64,000 bases of DNA from contig BRON01000002.1 of the NCBI GenBank assembly GCA_024345305.1, positions 2,480,001 through 2,544,000 of the forward strand, written 5' to 3'. Shown here one piece after another: positions 23,882-33,832 of this stretch. How positions within the stretch are numbered: the stretch's first letter is position 1; each line of letters opens with the position of its first letter. The position numbers and the translations under genes were made by a program. The notes beneath the pieces were generated by a model that saw only the letters and a program-made list of their open reading frames with translations, was not told the DNA's origin and made no database searches. The stretch is from Mrakia gelida (taxonomy: Eukaryota; Basidiomycota; Tremellomycetes; Cystofilobasidiales; Mrakiaceae).

Positions 23882-26672
23882 ATGTCAGAAATCACGCCCC
23901 TTCTCAAGAAGGTCGTCTACGTCCCCTCCGTCGCAGCGTACAAAGGGTTCTGGAACCCCTATCGACGAGTCCTGCTGGCGACCTGTTTCCTCAGCGTCTC
24001 CTTTGTCTTCGTGAGCTCTGCACTTTCCTTCCCTCACTTCCTCTTGCTCGCTTTTTTCCTCTCTTCTTCCTCGAGGCTGACCTCTGTTCCTTCTTCTTCT
24101 TCTTCTTGCTCGCTTTGCTCAGACGGCTACGCCTATCCTGTTCGCCTTCAAAACGATGACCTGCGAGATCTACTACGAAACCCACCCTCCGTACGAAGGA
24201 GAGGGAGATCGATGTTCAGGGATCAAGAGGATCGATTCGGACACGGCTAGTGCGATCAGTTACATGGCTGTTTGGACCATGGTGAGTAGCCTCTCCGCGC
24301 CTGCTACAGGGACGTCGATAGGAGGCCCTTCTGACGAGGAAGGACGAGGAAGGAAGACGGACAAAGCTGACCTTCTGCCCATCGCTCTTTCAGGTCTCCG
24401 GCGTCCTCAACCTCCTCGTCACCACCTGGCAGATCAAGCACTGGGGAGTGAGGTCGGCTCTGTTTCATCAGACTCTATGGGCGTGCTTGAGGAACATCTG
24501 CCAGACCGTAGGAAGTGAGTGCGAACGTAGACAGGGACGGACGAAATGAGTCGCTCGCTTGCCCGTCGCTGATCTTCCCTCCCCTCGTCTTCCTGCTTGC
24601 GAAAAGTCTACCTCGGACACTCGGCTGGAATCAACATCATCACCTACACTCAGACCATCACCATTTTGGGAGGGTGAGTCCGCTGCTGATGCTCTGCTTT
24701 TCGCGTCAACGGCGTCGTCGCATCGCTGACCTCTCGCCTGTCTTCTCGCCTTGTTTTCCAGAGGACTTGGATACATGCTGTCCGCCAACACCTTCATCTC
24801 CGAAGTTGTGCTTCCTGAGGAGCGAACTGCGGCCTTCGGGGTCCTACAAGGGTTCGTTCGCCTCCTTCACCTCCTTTCGCATCGACTCCCTCCCCCCTCC
24901 CTTCGACACGACTAAAACCGATATCTGTTCCCTTCGTCTCTTCTCACAGAATTGCCATGCTAGGAACTGCGATCGGTTTCACTCTCGGTGGACTCGCGGG
25001 AGATCTTTGGGGAGCGCCTGCACCCATGGAGATTGCTTTCGGTCTCCTCGCTCTCTCAACCGTCTTCTCTCGGTTCTGCCTCCCTTACATCCCTCCCCCT
25101 GCCGCTCCTCTCGCTGCCGACGGATCCCCTGCGGAAGTTACGAAGAGCTCGACGTTTTCTTTCCTCCACTGCCTCAAGGTCTTCCTCCCGACGGAGAGGA
25201 CGGACGGGAAGAAGGGGAAGTTCTGGGGGTTGACGCTGCTTGGGTTGGGATCGTTCTTAGGCGTTTTCGCGACCAGCTTTGTTGTGAGTTGAGCCGCTCT
25301 TTTCCTTGAACTCGGCTCTCAATACTGATCTTCGTATCGCGTCCTCGTTCTTGCAGCCCATGATGCTTCAACGTGAGCCTCTTTGTCCTCTTCTCGTCGT
25401 CGTCGCGGACGCGCGTCTGATCTTCGCGTCTTCCTTGCTCAGTCTCCGCCACGAACAGCTATGGATTCCGACCCACCGAAAACGGTAAGCGCCTCTACGG
25501 AACTCGCCTCCGTCGACGGAAGCTGACCTGATCTTGTCTTCTTTTCTCTCAGGCTACCTGTCCGTTGAGCCTTTCCCTTTCGCTCACCTTCTCTCCTTGC
25601 CCCTCCACTGACGGATCTCCTCCCCACCTTCTGCCTCTACTCTCCCAGCATGTCCACCACCTCCGTCTCCCGAGCCTTCTTCCTCGCTATCTGCTTCCCC
25701 AAAATCATCGCCGGCGGGCGAAAATGGTGCTCCTCCTCCTCCTCCTCCTCTTCCGTCGCCAACTCTCCTTCCTCAACCCGCCCGCCTTCGACTCACAAAG
25801 CCGACGTCCCAACTCAAGCCCTCGATTTCGAGCCTCACGCCCTCCTCGGAGCCGAGGACGCTCTCCAGGAACCGGTCGCCATCGAGTCGGTCATGAAACC
25901 GACGGATCAGAAGCACGGGAGTGCATTCGATTTGACGTTCTTGAGGTGGTCGATGATCGTCGATGCTGGGTTGACGGCGCTCGTGGGGTTCAGTTCGAGT
26001 GGGTGGTGAGTGTTGAGCTCCAGAGATACCTCTGTGCTCGTCTCTTTCTTCTTCGAGCCCACGCTGACTCCTCGTTTCGTCCTGCTCTCCTCGTTCCTTC
26101 GCAGGCATCTCATGCTCGCCGCTGGGATCCTTCCTCTCGCTTCTGGAACCGCTCCCGCTGCGAAGGGATGCATGATGGAGATGGTGCCTATTGAGAAGAA
26201 GGCTGATGCTCTCAGCGCGATCGCGCTCGTCGAGGTGAGCTCGAGTTCGCGAGACGCGTCGTCGTGCTTCGTGCTTCGTTTCCTACTTTCCCTCTTTCTC
26301 TTCCTTCGCTTCTCTTCCCGCTGAATTCCCCCCCCCCCCCCCCCCCCCCCTCCCCCCCCCCACGTTTTCGTTTGTTACAGACCCTCGCCTCGATCCTAAC
26401 CATCTCCGTCTTCGGAGAAGTCTTTGCTCAGCTCAGTGAGGCCGAGAAACCTAACTCGGTGTTCTTCCTCAACGGTGTGAGTTCGCTTGATCCTTCTTCG
26501 TGTTTGTTTCCGTCGCACCCTCTCGTTGCTTGTCGCATGAGCTAGTCTGACTCCCCGCTTTTGCATATCTTGCCAGGCCACCGCCCTCCTCGCATCCCTC
26601 GTCCTCCTCGCCGTTCGCTTCCCTCCTTCAACGCTCAAGAACCTCGGAACCGCCTCTCCTTCTGCTGTTTAG
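23882..26672 (+). CDS. MFS transporter, tandem copy B
   Basis: A paralogue of the preceding gene, nearly identical over the conserved blocks. It starts MSEITPLLKKVVYVPSVAAY, then ANTFISEVVLPEERTAAFG, GLAGDLWGAPAPMEIAFGL, KVFLPTERTDGKKGKFWGL and MSTTSVSRAFFLAICFPKII, ending LKNLGTASPSAV with TAG at 26670-26672. It differs most in the N-terminal tail and in the Ser-rich loop after GGRKW. The intron positions and phases are those of copy A, including the 7-nt exon 25553-25559 (GCTACCT). One late intron carries a 23-base pure-C run between the branch site and the 3' splice site. The substrate is unknown; close relatives are annotated only as general MFS permeases. A recent local duplication is the simplest history. 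Confidence 0.88.
25553..25559 (+). other. 7-nucleotide micro-exon of MFS copy B
   Basis: GCTACCT, between CTCTCAG and the donor GTCCGTTG. It restores NGYLMSTTSVSRAFF and matches the 7-nt exon of copy A in size, phase and position. Confidence 0.7.
26328..26361 (+). repeat. Poly-C tract (23 C, one T, 10 C) inside an intron
   Basis: The run lies directly after the branch-like GCTGAA and before TTTGTTACAG, in the place of the polypyrimidine tract of a copy B intron. The matching intron of copy A has no such run. Length may be an assembly estimate. Confidence 0.9.
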
Positions 26673-28133
26673 ATATGTAGATCCGCCCGCTTTATCTAGT
26701 TATCGTTAGTCATAGCTAGACTTAGTAGGCCGATCTTTGGTTCACGTTTTCTCGCTCTTTGTCGGTTTGTCTTGCTCTCTCACGTTCGTCGTCGCGGTCT
26801 GCTTTTCTCTCTCTTCTCGTTTCCACGGTTTCTCGGTTGGTTTGGTTTGAGGGTTGGTTGCTTGAAAGGAAAACGATTCTCATGCATGTTGGTTTACGAG
26901 TCAAGAGGGATGAAGAAAGAGGGAGGAAGGAGGGTGAACGGAGGGAGGGAGGGAAGGGTATAAGGGAACGTCGATGGACGAAGAGGGCGAGAGAACATAG
27001 TTGGGAGGAGCCGCAGCTGACGTTAGAATCGACCAGGGGAGGACTGGGCCTGGTAGCGTGAATCCGGGGGACGTCGAGGAGGAGGAGGGGAGGAAGGGAG
27101 AGGGAGGGCGAGCGACGTCGAGCTCGAGCTCCCAAAGCTCACGTCGAACGAACGAGCTCCTGGAGTCCTTCACGCCCAACCCTCGAAGAATACATTACTC
27201 CTAGTCCGTGCTTCGGCCCCCTCAGAGCGCGATCCCTGGTCCTGTATCGAGTCAAGGTCAAACGAAGAGCAAAGCAAAGGTCAGCTCCCAATCTCTCCTT
27301 CTCAAATCTCCTCCCTCGCCTCCCTCCTCCAAAACACTCCCTCGCCTCGCTCGGGGAACCGGTCATATTAGATCATTTTTTAGTCGACAGATGGCTATCC
27401 TCCACATTGAACTTGTTTAAGGTTTCGTGTCGCTCGCTGAACCATCCTCCCTAGTATTGAAGGGTCGACAGAACGAACGGAAAGCTCGCCCTCTCGTCCC
27501 CTCGAGATGAGGTGCGAGCAAGGACGTGGTGGTTCCTTGTATTCCGACTTCTCTGGTTGTAGTCCTTCCGGTTCCCGCTGAGGCCACGCTAGTAAAGAAA
27601 GGGGGAGAGGCGAGACTCACGAGGAAGGGAGAGGAAGGAGAAGGAGTCGAGCTCGAGCTCGTTCGTCCGACTTTGAAGAGCTGTTTGAAGAGCGAGAGCG
27701 GTGAGAATTCGGCAGGAGACGAGTTGGGTGGATAGGCTGACGTCTAGGGAGTCTTCCTGAAAACACTGCTTGTTGTAGTTTGTATGAGAACGAGGGGGAA
27801 CGAATGAAAAGCAGATGTCACTCCGAGCGAGCTGCGAGATCGCCCAGCTGTTGGCTCCAGCCTCCCTCCTTCTTTCTGCTCCTCCCTCTCCTTCATTTGG
27901 TCTTCCAACCTCCACCTCCCAAATCCAAATTCAGGCAGTGCTACCAGCCCTCCCTCCCTTCCTCCCCCTCCTCTCGACCTCACTCTCTCTCAGCAGCCTC
28001 AGCTCTCAGCCTTCCCTCCCCTCCCTCGCCCGTCCGCTCTCCAAAAGTGTTCTCCTCGTCCTCAACTCCCTCGACTGGATTCCCCAGTCCTTCTCATCCC
28101 TCGTCGTCATCAGCGAGTTCAACTTCAGCTCTG
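26673..28133. other. Intergenic region after the MFS pair
   Basis: This stretch holds the 3' region of MFS copy B, then purine-rich and later pyrimidine-rich low-complexity DNA. Minus-strand donors (GTGAGT) appear near 27615, but no exon chain with a recognisable product follows. A Ser/Pro-rich plus-strand frame from 27803 may be an N-terminal extension of the weak gene at 28134. Confidence 0.3.
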
Positions 28134-28544
28134 ATGGATTCTGAAGGTACAACTACAGCCAGTGGGTCAGACAGGTTGAAACCGAAGAGGAGACTCTCAA
28201 GGTGAGCTCTTTCTCTTTCTCTTCTCTTCGTTCTCTGTTGCTTTGGAGAGCAACACCCTCGTTTTTCTCGTTTGCGCGCTAGTCCATTGGACGATCCCTT
28301 TCTTCCGAAACAAACTCAGCCAGCTTTCAATCCTCAGAGACGCTCTCGAAGCAACGTCTCTGATAGAAAAGCTGGGGAGCAGGAGCTAGGGGAAGCGGCG
28401 GTCAGCTCGCTGCAAGGAGAAGGAACGAGGAGGTCAAGCACCGAGGAGGGAGCGAGAGCCAGAGAGAGAGAGCCAGACTCGATCGCCTCGAGTTGGGTGT
28501 CGGAGAATCATTCCTCCTTCCCTCTGGTGGTCTTGCTCTGGTAG
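28134..28544 (+). CDS. Possible small Ser/Arg-rich protein, unrecognised
   Basis: A weak model. ATG at 28134 reads MDSEGTTTASGSDRLKPKRR, then a GTGAGC...GCGCTAG intron (about 28202-28282). It continues PLDDPFLPKQTQPAFNPQRR to TAG at 28542-28544. The frame is also open upstream to an ATG at 27803. The protein is Ser/Arg/Glu-rich with no domain I recognise. The intron lacks a clear CTGAC branch site. Just downstream another frame reads RYLRRARREREMKQPSFLAL, so the real gene may be longer and spliced differently, or this may be a 5' part of something else. Confidence 0.25.
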
Positions 28545-28778
28545 ATATCTCAGACGAGCTCGTAGGGAGAGGGAAATGAAACAGCCTTCCTTCCTCGCTC
28601 TCGCTCGGAGTGAAGAGAGCCCTCTGCCAATCTCGCTTCCCCTCTCTCCCTCCTCCTCCTTGCCCTCGCTCCCCTTCCCTCTCTCCTTAACCCCCTGTCA
28701 AATTCGTGGGACCTTCTAGCCGACTGCCTTCCCTTCTTCTGGAAGCTAACCACCACCTTCGTCTTCTTTTTGCTCCCC

Positions 28779-31454
28779 ATGTTCTGTCCCTCCTCTTCGA
28801 CTCTCTCACCCAGAGCCGCCTCCCTTCCTTCACCAAGCTCACCGACCCTCAACCACGCCTCCGCCTCGCCCTCGAGCTCCTACTTTCACAAAAACCTCTC
28901 GGGAACGGGAGCTGCCTCGCTCGCTGTTGCCTCTGGCTCGTCGGCGGAGGGAAGTCGAGGGAAGGAGAAGGAGGAAGTGGGAGAGCCGGGAGATATCAAG
29001 CTCATGGGGATGAAGCTCAAACACGTCTCGTGAGTCGACCTCCTTCCTTCCCTCCCTCCTCGTCTCCGGGTCTCAGAGTTCTTCCCTCGGTAGCTATGTG
29101 GCCCGTGTGGAATGAAGAGCAAGGGAGATCTGGTCAGCTGGACGAGAAGTTACTCCGACGAGTCGAGAACGAAGGAGGGAAGTGCCGAAAAGACGCGCGA
29201 AGAAGTTGGGCTGACCTTTTTCTTCCCTCCTCGCTCCCGCCCTCCTCCTTCTTCTTCCCTTCCAGGCTCGTCACCCTCGCCCTCCAAAACGCCTGCCTCG
29301 CCATCGTGATGCATCGCTCTCGAATCTCCGTCTCCCCAACCCACGCCTACTCCCCAGCCACCGCCGTCCTTCTCAACGAACTCCTCAAAGGATCCATTTC
29401 CCTAGTCATCGCCTTCAAACGGATCGACGACGAGATGACCCTCAACCCTCCTTCCACCACCTCCTCCTCCTCTCAACTCCGTCCCTCCTCCTCCTCCTCC
29501 CTCATGTCGCCCTCCCCGTCAGCAGGATACCTCAACGAGAAGGACAAGGACAAGTCCATGGGTCCCGCGTCGCCGATCTTCCCTTCGTCCAGGACGGGAG
29601 GAGGGTTCATGCCTTCGCTCGTGGGTGGACTAGCAGGATCCTCGTTAGCAGGAGGAGGATCGTCGTTGAGAGGAGGAGCTGGTGTGAAGCAGTCGATAGC
29701 AGGGTTGCCGACGAACCTGTCGTCGTTGAGGAGGTCGCCGCTCGTGGTGTTCGTCAACAAGGACTGGAGGTCGAGGTTCAAGCGGTTAGGATCGGAGATC
29801 TTCTCGCCGGATTGTTGGAAGCTGTCGATTCCGGCTATTCTTTATGGTGAGTCTGGGCGAGTTGTTTGGTTCTGAGGGGGAAGAAGGAGCAGCGACGCAC
29901 GAACGAACGAGAACGAAGAGCTGACTTTCGACGCGTCCTGCCTTCCTTTCGCTTTTCTTCCTTTCCTCCAGTCCTGCAGGTTCGCTTCTTTCTCGTCTTC
30001 AGTCTTCCACTCTCGCTCAATGCTTCCCAACTGACCTCTCTCGTTCGAACTACGCTCTTCACCACAACAGAACAACCTCCAATACGTCGCCGCCGAAAAC
30101 CTCGACGTCGCCACCTTCCAAGTCACCTACCAAATGAAGATCCTCACCACCGCCTTCTTCTCCGTCCTCCTGCTCGGTCGTCGTCTCTCCCAATCCAAAT
30201 GGCTCGCCCTCCTCCTCCTCGCCATCGGAGTAGGGATCGTCCAAATCCAATCCTCCGCTCCCAAACCCTCCGTCGCTACCATCTCCGCGACCACCACCAC
30301 CCTCCACCACGCCGCCCACGCCATGTCCCCCTTCACCGGCTTCTCAGCAGTCGCAGCAGCCTGCTTCACGTCGGGGTTGGCAGGGGTGTACTTCGAGAAG
30401 GTGCTGAAGGGGAGTCAGGCGGATCTGTGGGTGAGGAACGTTCAACTTTCGTTGTTCTCCCTCATTCCTGCGATCGCGCCGGTGCTGGTCGCGCCTTCGC
30501 ATCTACCGGCCGGGTGTGGAGTGTGGGAACATCTCCTGGCGCCGTTCCATGACTTTGGGTTCTGGGCGTGGACGACGGTGTTCGTGCAGGTCGCGGGAGG
30601 ACTGGTGACGGCGCTGGTGATCAAGTACTCGTCCAACATCATGAAGGGGTTCGCTGTGAGTGGTCCCCTTTCCTTTTCTACTCGACCGAACCGGCTTTTC
30701 GCTTCATCCTCGTTGTCGTCGCTGACTCCCCTCTCGCGTTTCCCGTCTTCGCTTCGTTTTTCGCAGACGAGTCTGAGCATCGTGATCTCGTTCCTCGTGA
30801 GCGTCGGCTTCTTCGGAGCGAGGATCACCCCTGGATTCGTGTTGGGAAGCTCCACGGTGTTGATGGCGACGTGGATGTACAACCAGCCCGAGACGGCAGG
30901 GGGAGGAACGGGAGCTGGAGCGAAGGGTGGGAGGAAGGGGAGTGGAGAGAAGGAGAGGAGGATTCCTGGGAGTCCGGTGCCGAGCGATGCTCCTATCATT
31001 GGAGATTTCAGGTGAGTACCGTCGATTCCCTTCCAAGCTCTCGAGCGGCGTTCGCTCTTCGTTCTTGCGTTTCGTTCGTTCTCCCTCTTTCCCGTCGACG
31101 CGTTCGCTGACTTCTTCCCTCCTTCTCTCTTCCTTCTTCTCCAGCCGCAAACCCAACCACTCCTCCTCGATGGTCAACCTCCAAAACCTCATCTCCTCCG
31201 TCCTCACTCCCACCCCTTCTCGAACTCCCTCCGGAAACAACAGTCCCACCCCGTCGTTCGGCTACCACGTCAACGAACAAGGCCTCACCGCGCTCAACAA
31301 CCCCTTCCTCAGCAACTCCGGAGGAGCCAGCAGCAGCACCAGCACCGGAGAACCCGTCTACTGGACTGGATCGAGACCTCCTTCGAGGCCTAGCAGTCGG
31401 ACAGGCAGGAACGGAGGACCGCCGGCTGGGTTGACGGTCAACACGTCGTTCTAA
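28779..31454 (+). CDS. UDP-sugar transporter of the SLC35A (nucleotide-sugar transporter) family
   Basis: Golgi/ER antiporters of this family bring UDP-Gal, UDP-GlcNAc or CMP-sialate into the lumen in exchange for nucleoside monophosphate. Family signatures are LVTLALQNACLAIVMHRSR, ATAVLLNELLKGSISLVIAF, ILYVLQNNLQYVAAENLDV, TFQVTYQMKILTTAFFSVLL, GFSAVAAACFTSGLAGVYFE, VQVAGGLVTALVIKYSSNIM and SLSIVISFLVSVGFFGARIT. An 8-nt micro-exon, 29972-29979 (TCCTGCAG), supplies the VLQ of ILYVLQNN. Two features are unusual: a cytosolic Ser/Gly-rich insertion of about 130 residues after the second helix, and a long Ser/Pro-rich tail ending TVNTSF (TAA 31452-31454). The ATG at 28779 is the first in frame; the Ser/Pro N-terminus is not conserved in type. 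The exact sugar cannot be read. Confidence 0.88.
29972..29979 (+). other. 8-nucleotide micro-exon of the nucleotide-sugar transporter
   Basis: TCCTGCAG, between CCTCCAG and the donor GTTCGC. It joins ILY(V) to NNLQYVAAEN and completes the family motif VLQNNLQYVAA, so skipping it would break both the frame and the motif. Confidence 0.8.
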
Positions 31455-32093
31455 ATCGTCGTCGGCTCTCTCGTCTCGCCTCGTTTCTCTTCTTCTGCTC
31501 TTCGGGTTTAATCTTCTTTGATTTATTCTTCTCTCTCTTGCCCTCTCACCCTCTTCGAAACCCTCCCTCATCCCCTACCCTCCTCTACGTATCTCCCTCC
31601 CTCCGTCCGTTCCCTCCTCTTTCGACCCTCCCTCCCTTGCCTTGCCCTCCTACCCACTCTACCTACCTCGCCTGGCGCTACCCCTCGCTTTGCCTAATCC
31701 CTAACACCTTACCTACTCACTCGCACACCTCCCTAACCACACCCTTCCTTGCCCTGCTGCTTCTTTTCTTGATCGTTCGCACCTCGCGTCGTCCACCCTC
31801 ATCCTTACCCCTACCTTACGCTCCCCAACCACGCCCTGAAGACGCCTTACCTACGCCTACTGTACGCTAACTATACGCCTGAATTTGAAATGGAAGTTCT
31901 GAACGTGCTGAGTTTGATTGGGAGAGAGGCGAGTCAAAGGGAGGACGCGAGCTCGAGTCGTTTCGGTTTCCTTCTTCCGTCTCGTCGCGTTATCTGCCAC
32001 GCAGATAACACTTCTGGAAGCTCTAGTATCTCTCTGAAAGGAGTCCATCGACTTTTTGAGACTGCCGAGGACCGGAAGGATTGAAACTCCGAA
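31455..32093. other. Intergenic, pyrimidine-rich, then F-box gene promoter
   Basis: 31540-31870 is almost pure C/T with CCTACC and CCCTAAC-like runs. The 100 bp before the F-box gene contain a perfect 9-bp inverted repeat (listed separately). No gene is supported. Confidence 0.5.
31989..32009. promoter_or_regulatory. Perfect inverted repeat with two opposed GATA sites
   Basis: GTTATCTGC, a 3-base CAC spacer, then GCAGATAAC. Each arm holds an AGATAA/TTATCT site of the consensus bound by fungal GATA factors. It ends 85 bp before the F-box gene start. Confidence 0.6.
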
Positions 32094-33378
32094 ATGGCGT
32101 CTCGGGATGAAAGGACGGGAAGTCCGACCTTCCCTACCTTCGGCCTCGACCACGACCTTCGAACCTTGCAAGATCTTACTCAGAGATGGAAGTCGTGAGT
32201 TCCATGGCTCTCGTACACTTTGGTCTTTCTCGTTGTTACTAGCTTTGCTGGCTGGGTGCAGGAGGAGGCTCGCAGAACAACAAACGAAACGAGCTCGAGC
32301 TTACCTTCGCTCCTCCCTTCTCTTTCCCTTTCCAGCTCTCCCCTCCTCCCGCCTCCACCCCTTCCCCTCCAGCTTCTTTATCGAGGACTCGCTATATGCC
32401 CTGGGAGATCTTCTCGGAAATTTTCTCCCACTGCGATCCAGATACGTTGGCAAACGTCTCCCTCGTTTCGTTTGGAGCGTTGGAGTCCGCCGCGCCGTTT
32501 CTCTACGAAGAGGTCGTCGTGAGGTCGTTCGCAGGTTTTATCAGTCTCTTCTACCTCGTGAGTCTTCCTCTTCTACTTCCTCAGTCGGGCCTGAGATGTC
32601 GAACTGACAAGAACATCCTCCTTTGGTTCGTTTCGTGCGGGTCCGACAGGACCAGCCCCCTCCGACCCTCCGACTCTACCTGCACTCCCTCTCCCTCTTC
32701 GCTCGAATCAAAACCCTCAAGCTGGAGCACCAAGCATGCGACGACGCTTCATCCTACTACATCCACAGAGACATGGCCTCTCAACGTCCCACCCGTCTCC
32801 TTCGCTCCCTCCCAAGATCTCAAATCGACCTCCCCTCCCGCGTCGCCAACTCCTCCTCCTCCTCTCCCCAAGTCTTCTTCCCTTCCCTCCGCCCCCAGTA
32901 CTCCCTCGTCGTTTCCCCTCTCCTGATCCCCACCCTCCACCTCGCCTTCTCCTGGGATCCTCAACACCGCTGGTCGCACTCCTCTCCTCTCTGCCACTCC
33001 TCCTCCCTCCTCGCCCTCCTCTCCCCTCAACGCGTCCACTTCACCTACCTCCAAGCCCTCTCCAACCCTTGGTCCTTCTGCGACCTCAGTTCCGACTGGC
33101 TCTATCAACCGAGGCATCCCTATGGGAAACACGCTCTCGAATCCTGGGATCGAGTCGAGAAGATCACCATCCACGGACTCACCTTGCGAACGAAAGCGCA
33201 CAAGTCGTTCTTCAGTGGGTGGCTCGACGCGTGGGCGGATCAGACGGCGTTGGTTCCGGAGAAGGAGTTGGTGTTGGTGTTGGATTTTGTAGGAGTGGCG
33301 ACGGGTATTGAGGCTGCGTTGGGTCATTGGGGTGGACTGAAGGGGTTCTGCGAGTTCAACGGGATGAAGGAGTTGTGA
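32094..33378 (+). CDS. F-box-like domain protein
   Basis: F-box proteins link a substrate to the SCF ubiquitin ligase through Skp1. The recognisable F-box is RYMPWEIFSEIFSHCDPDTL followed by ANVSLVSFGALESAAPFLYE, the form common in large basidiomycete F-box families. The C-terminal part (LRLYLHSLSLFARIKTLKLE ... GLKGFCEFNGMKEL) has scattered Leu-rich strands but no clear repeats. It ends TGA 33376-33378. The first exon starts MASRDERTGSPTFPTFGLDH and ends ...QRWKS at phase 2. To reach the F-box frame a 13-nt exon at 32243-32255 (CTTTGCTGGCTGG) fits, though its upstream intron has no clear branch site. The 5' structure is therefore uncertain and the true start could be inside the last exons. 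The substrate is unknown. Confidence 0.7.
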
Positions 33379-33832
33379 GGGAGAGGGGGAAAGAACGTGA
33401 GGGTTGTGTTGAGAGTTGGGGAGGAGGATGAGGAGAGAACGTTGGCGAGCGTGGAGGAGGTTAGACCTTTTAGTGTTAGGAAGAGGATGAGGGTTGAGGT
33501 GGTTAGATGGGGGTTGTAGAGATCGTAACCGTCAGGGTTGGTGTTTTGTTTCGTTCTTTCATGTCCCCTTTGTTTTTCCGTTTTTCTTTTCAATCGATCT
33601 GTTGTTGCTTCGTTCCCATACGCTCCTCGTCCCGTCTCAAGCTCGGAAGATATACACCCTCGGATGTAGAGTTTGCTCTGAGGATACTCGTTAGCCCGAG
33701 TTGCTGCTAGCTCGTGCTCGTGCTCGAAAACGAAAAAGCAAGACGCGTCGAGGTCACCTCCGGCGATTTTGAGTTCTCGACCTCTCTCTCCTCTTTCTCA
33801 AAAAACCTTCCAAAAAGGAGAACGCAAACTCA
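33379..33832. other. Convergent 3' regions, F-box gene and RTR1
   Basis: These 454 bp hold the two 3' ends. The first 140 bp still read openly in another frame, but with no recognisable content. Nothing else is seen. Confidence 0.45.

Noticed and set aside
31540..31870. CCTAACC/CCTACC-like runs suggesting internal telomeric repeats
   Set aside because: The units are irregular, with no exact tandem array; this looks like pyrimidine-rich 3' DNA.
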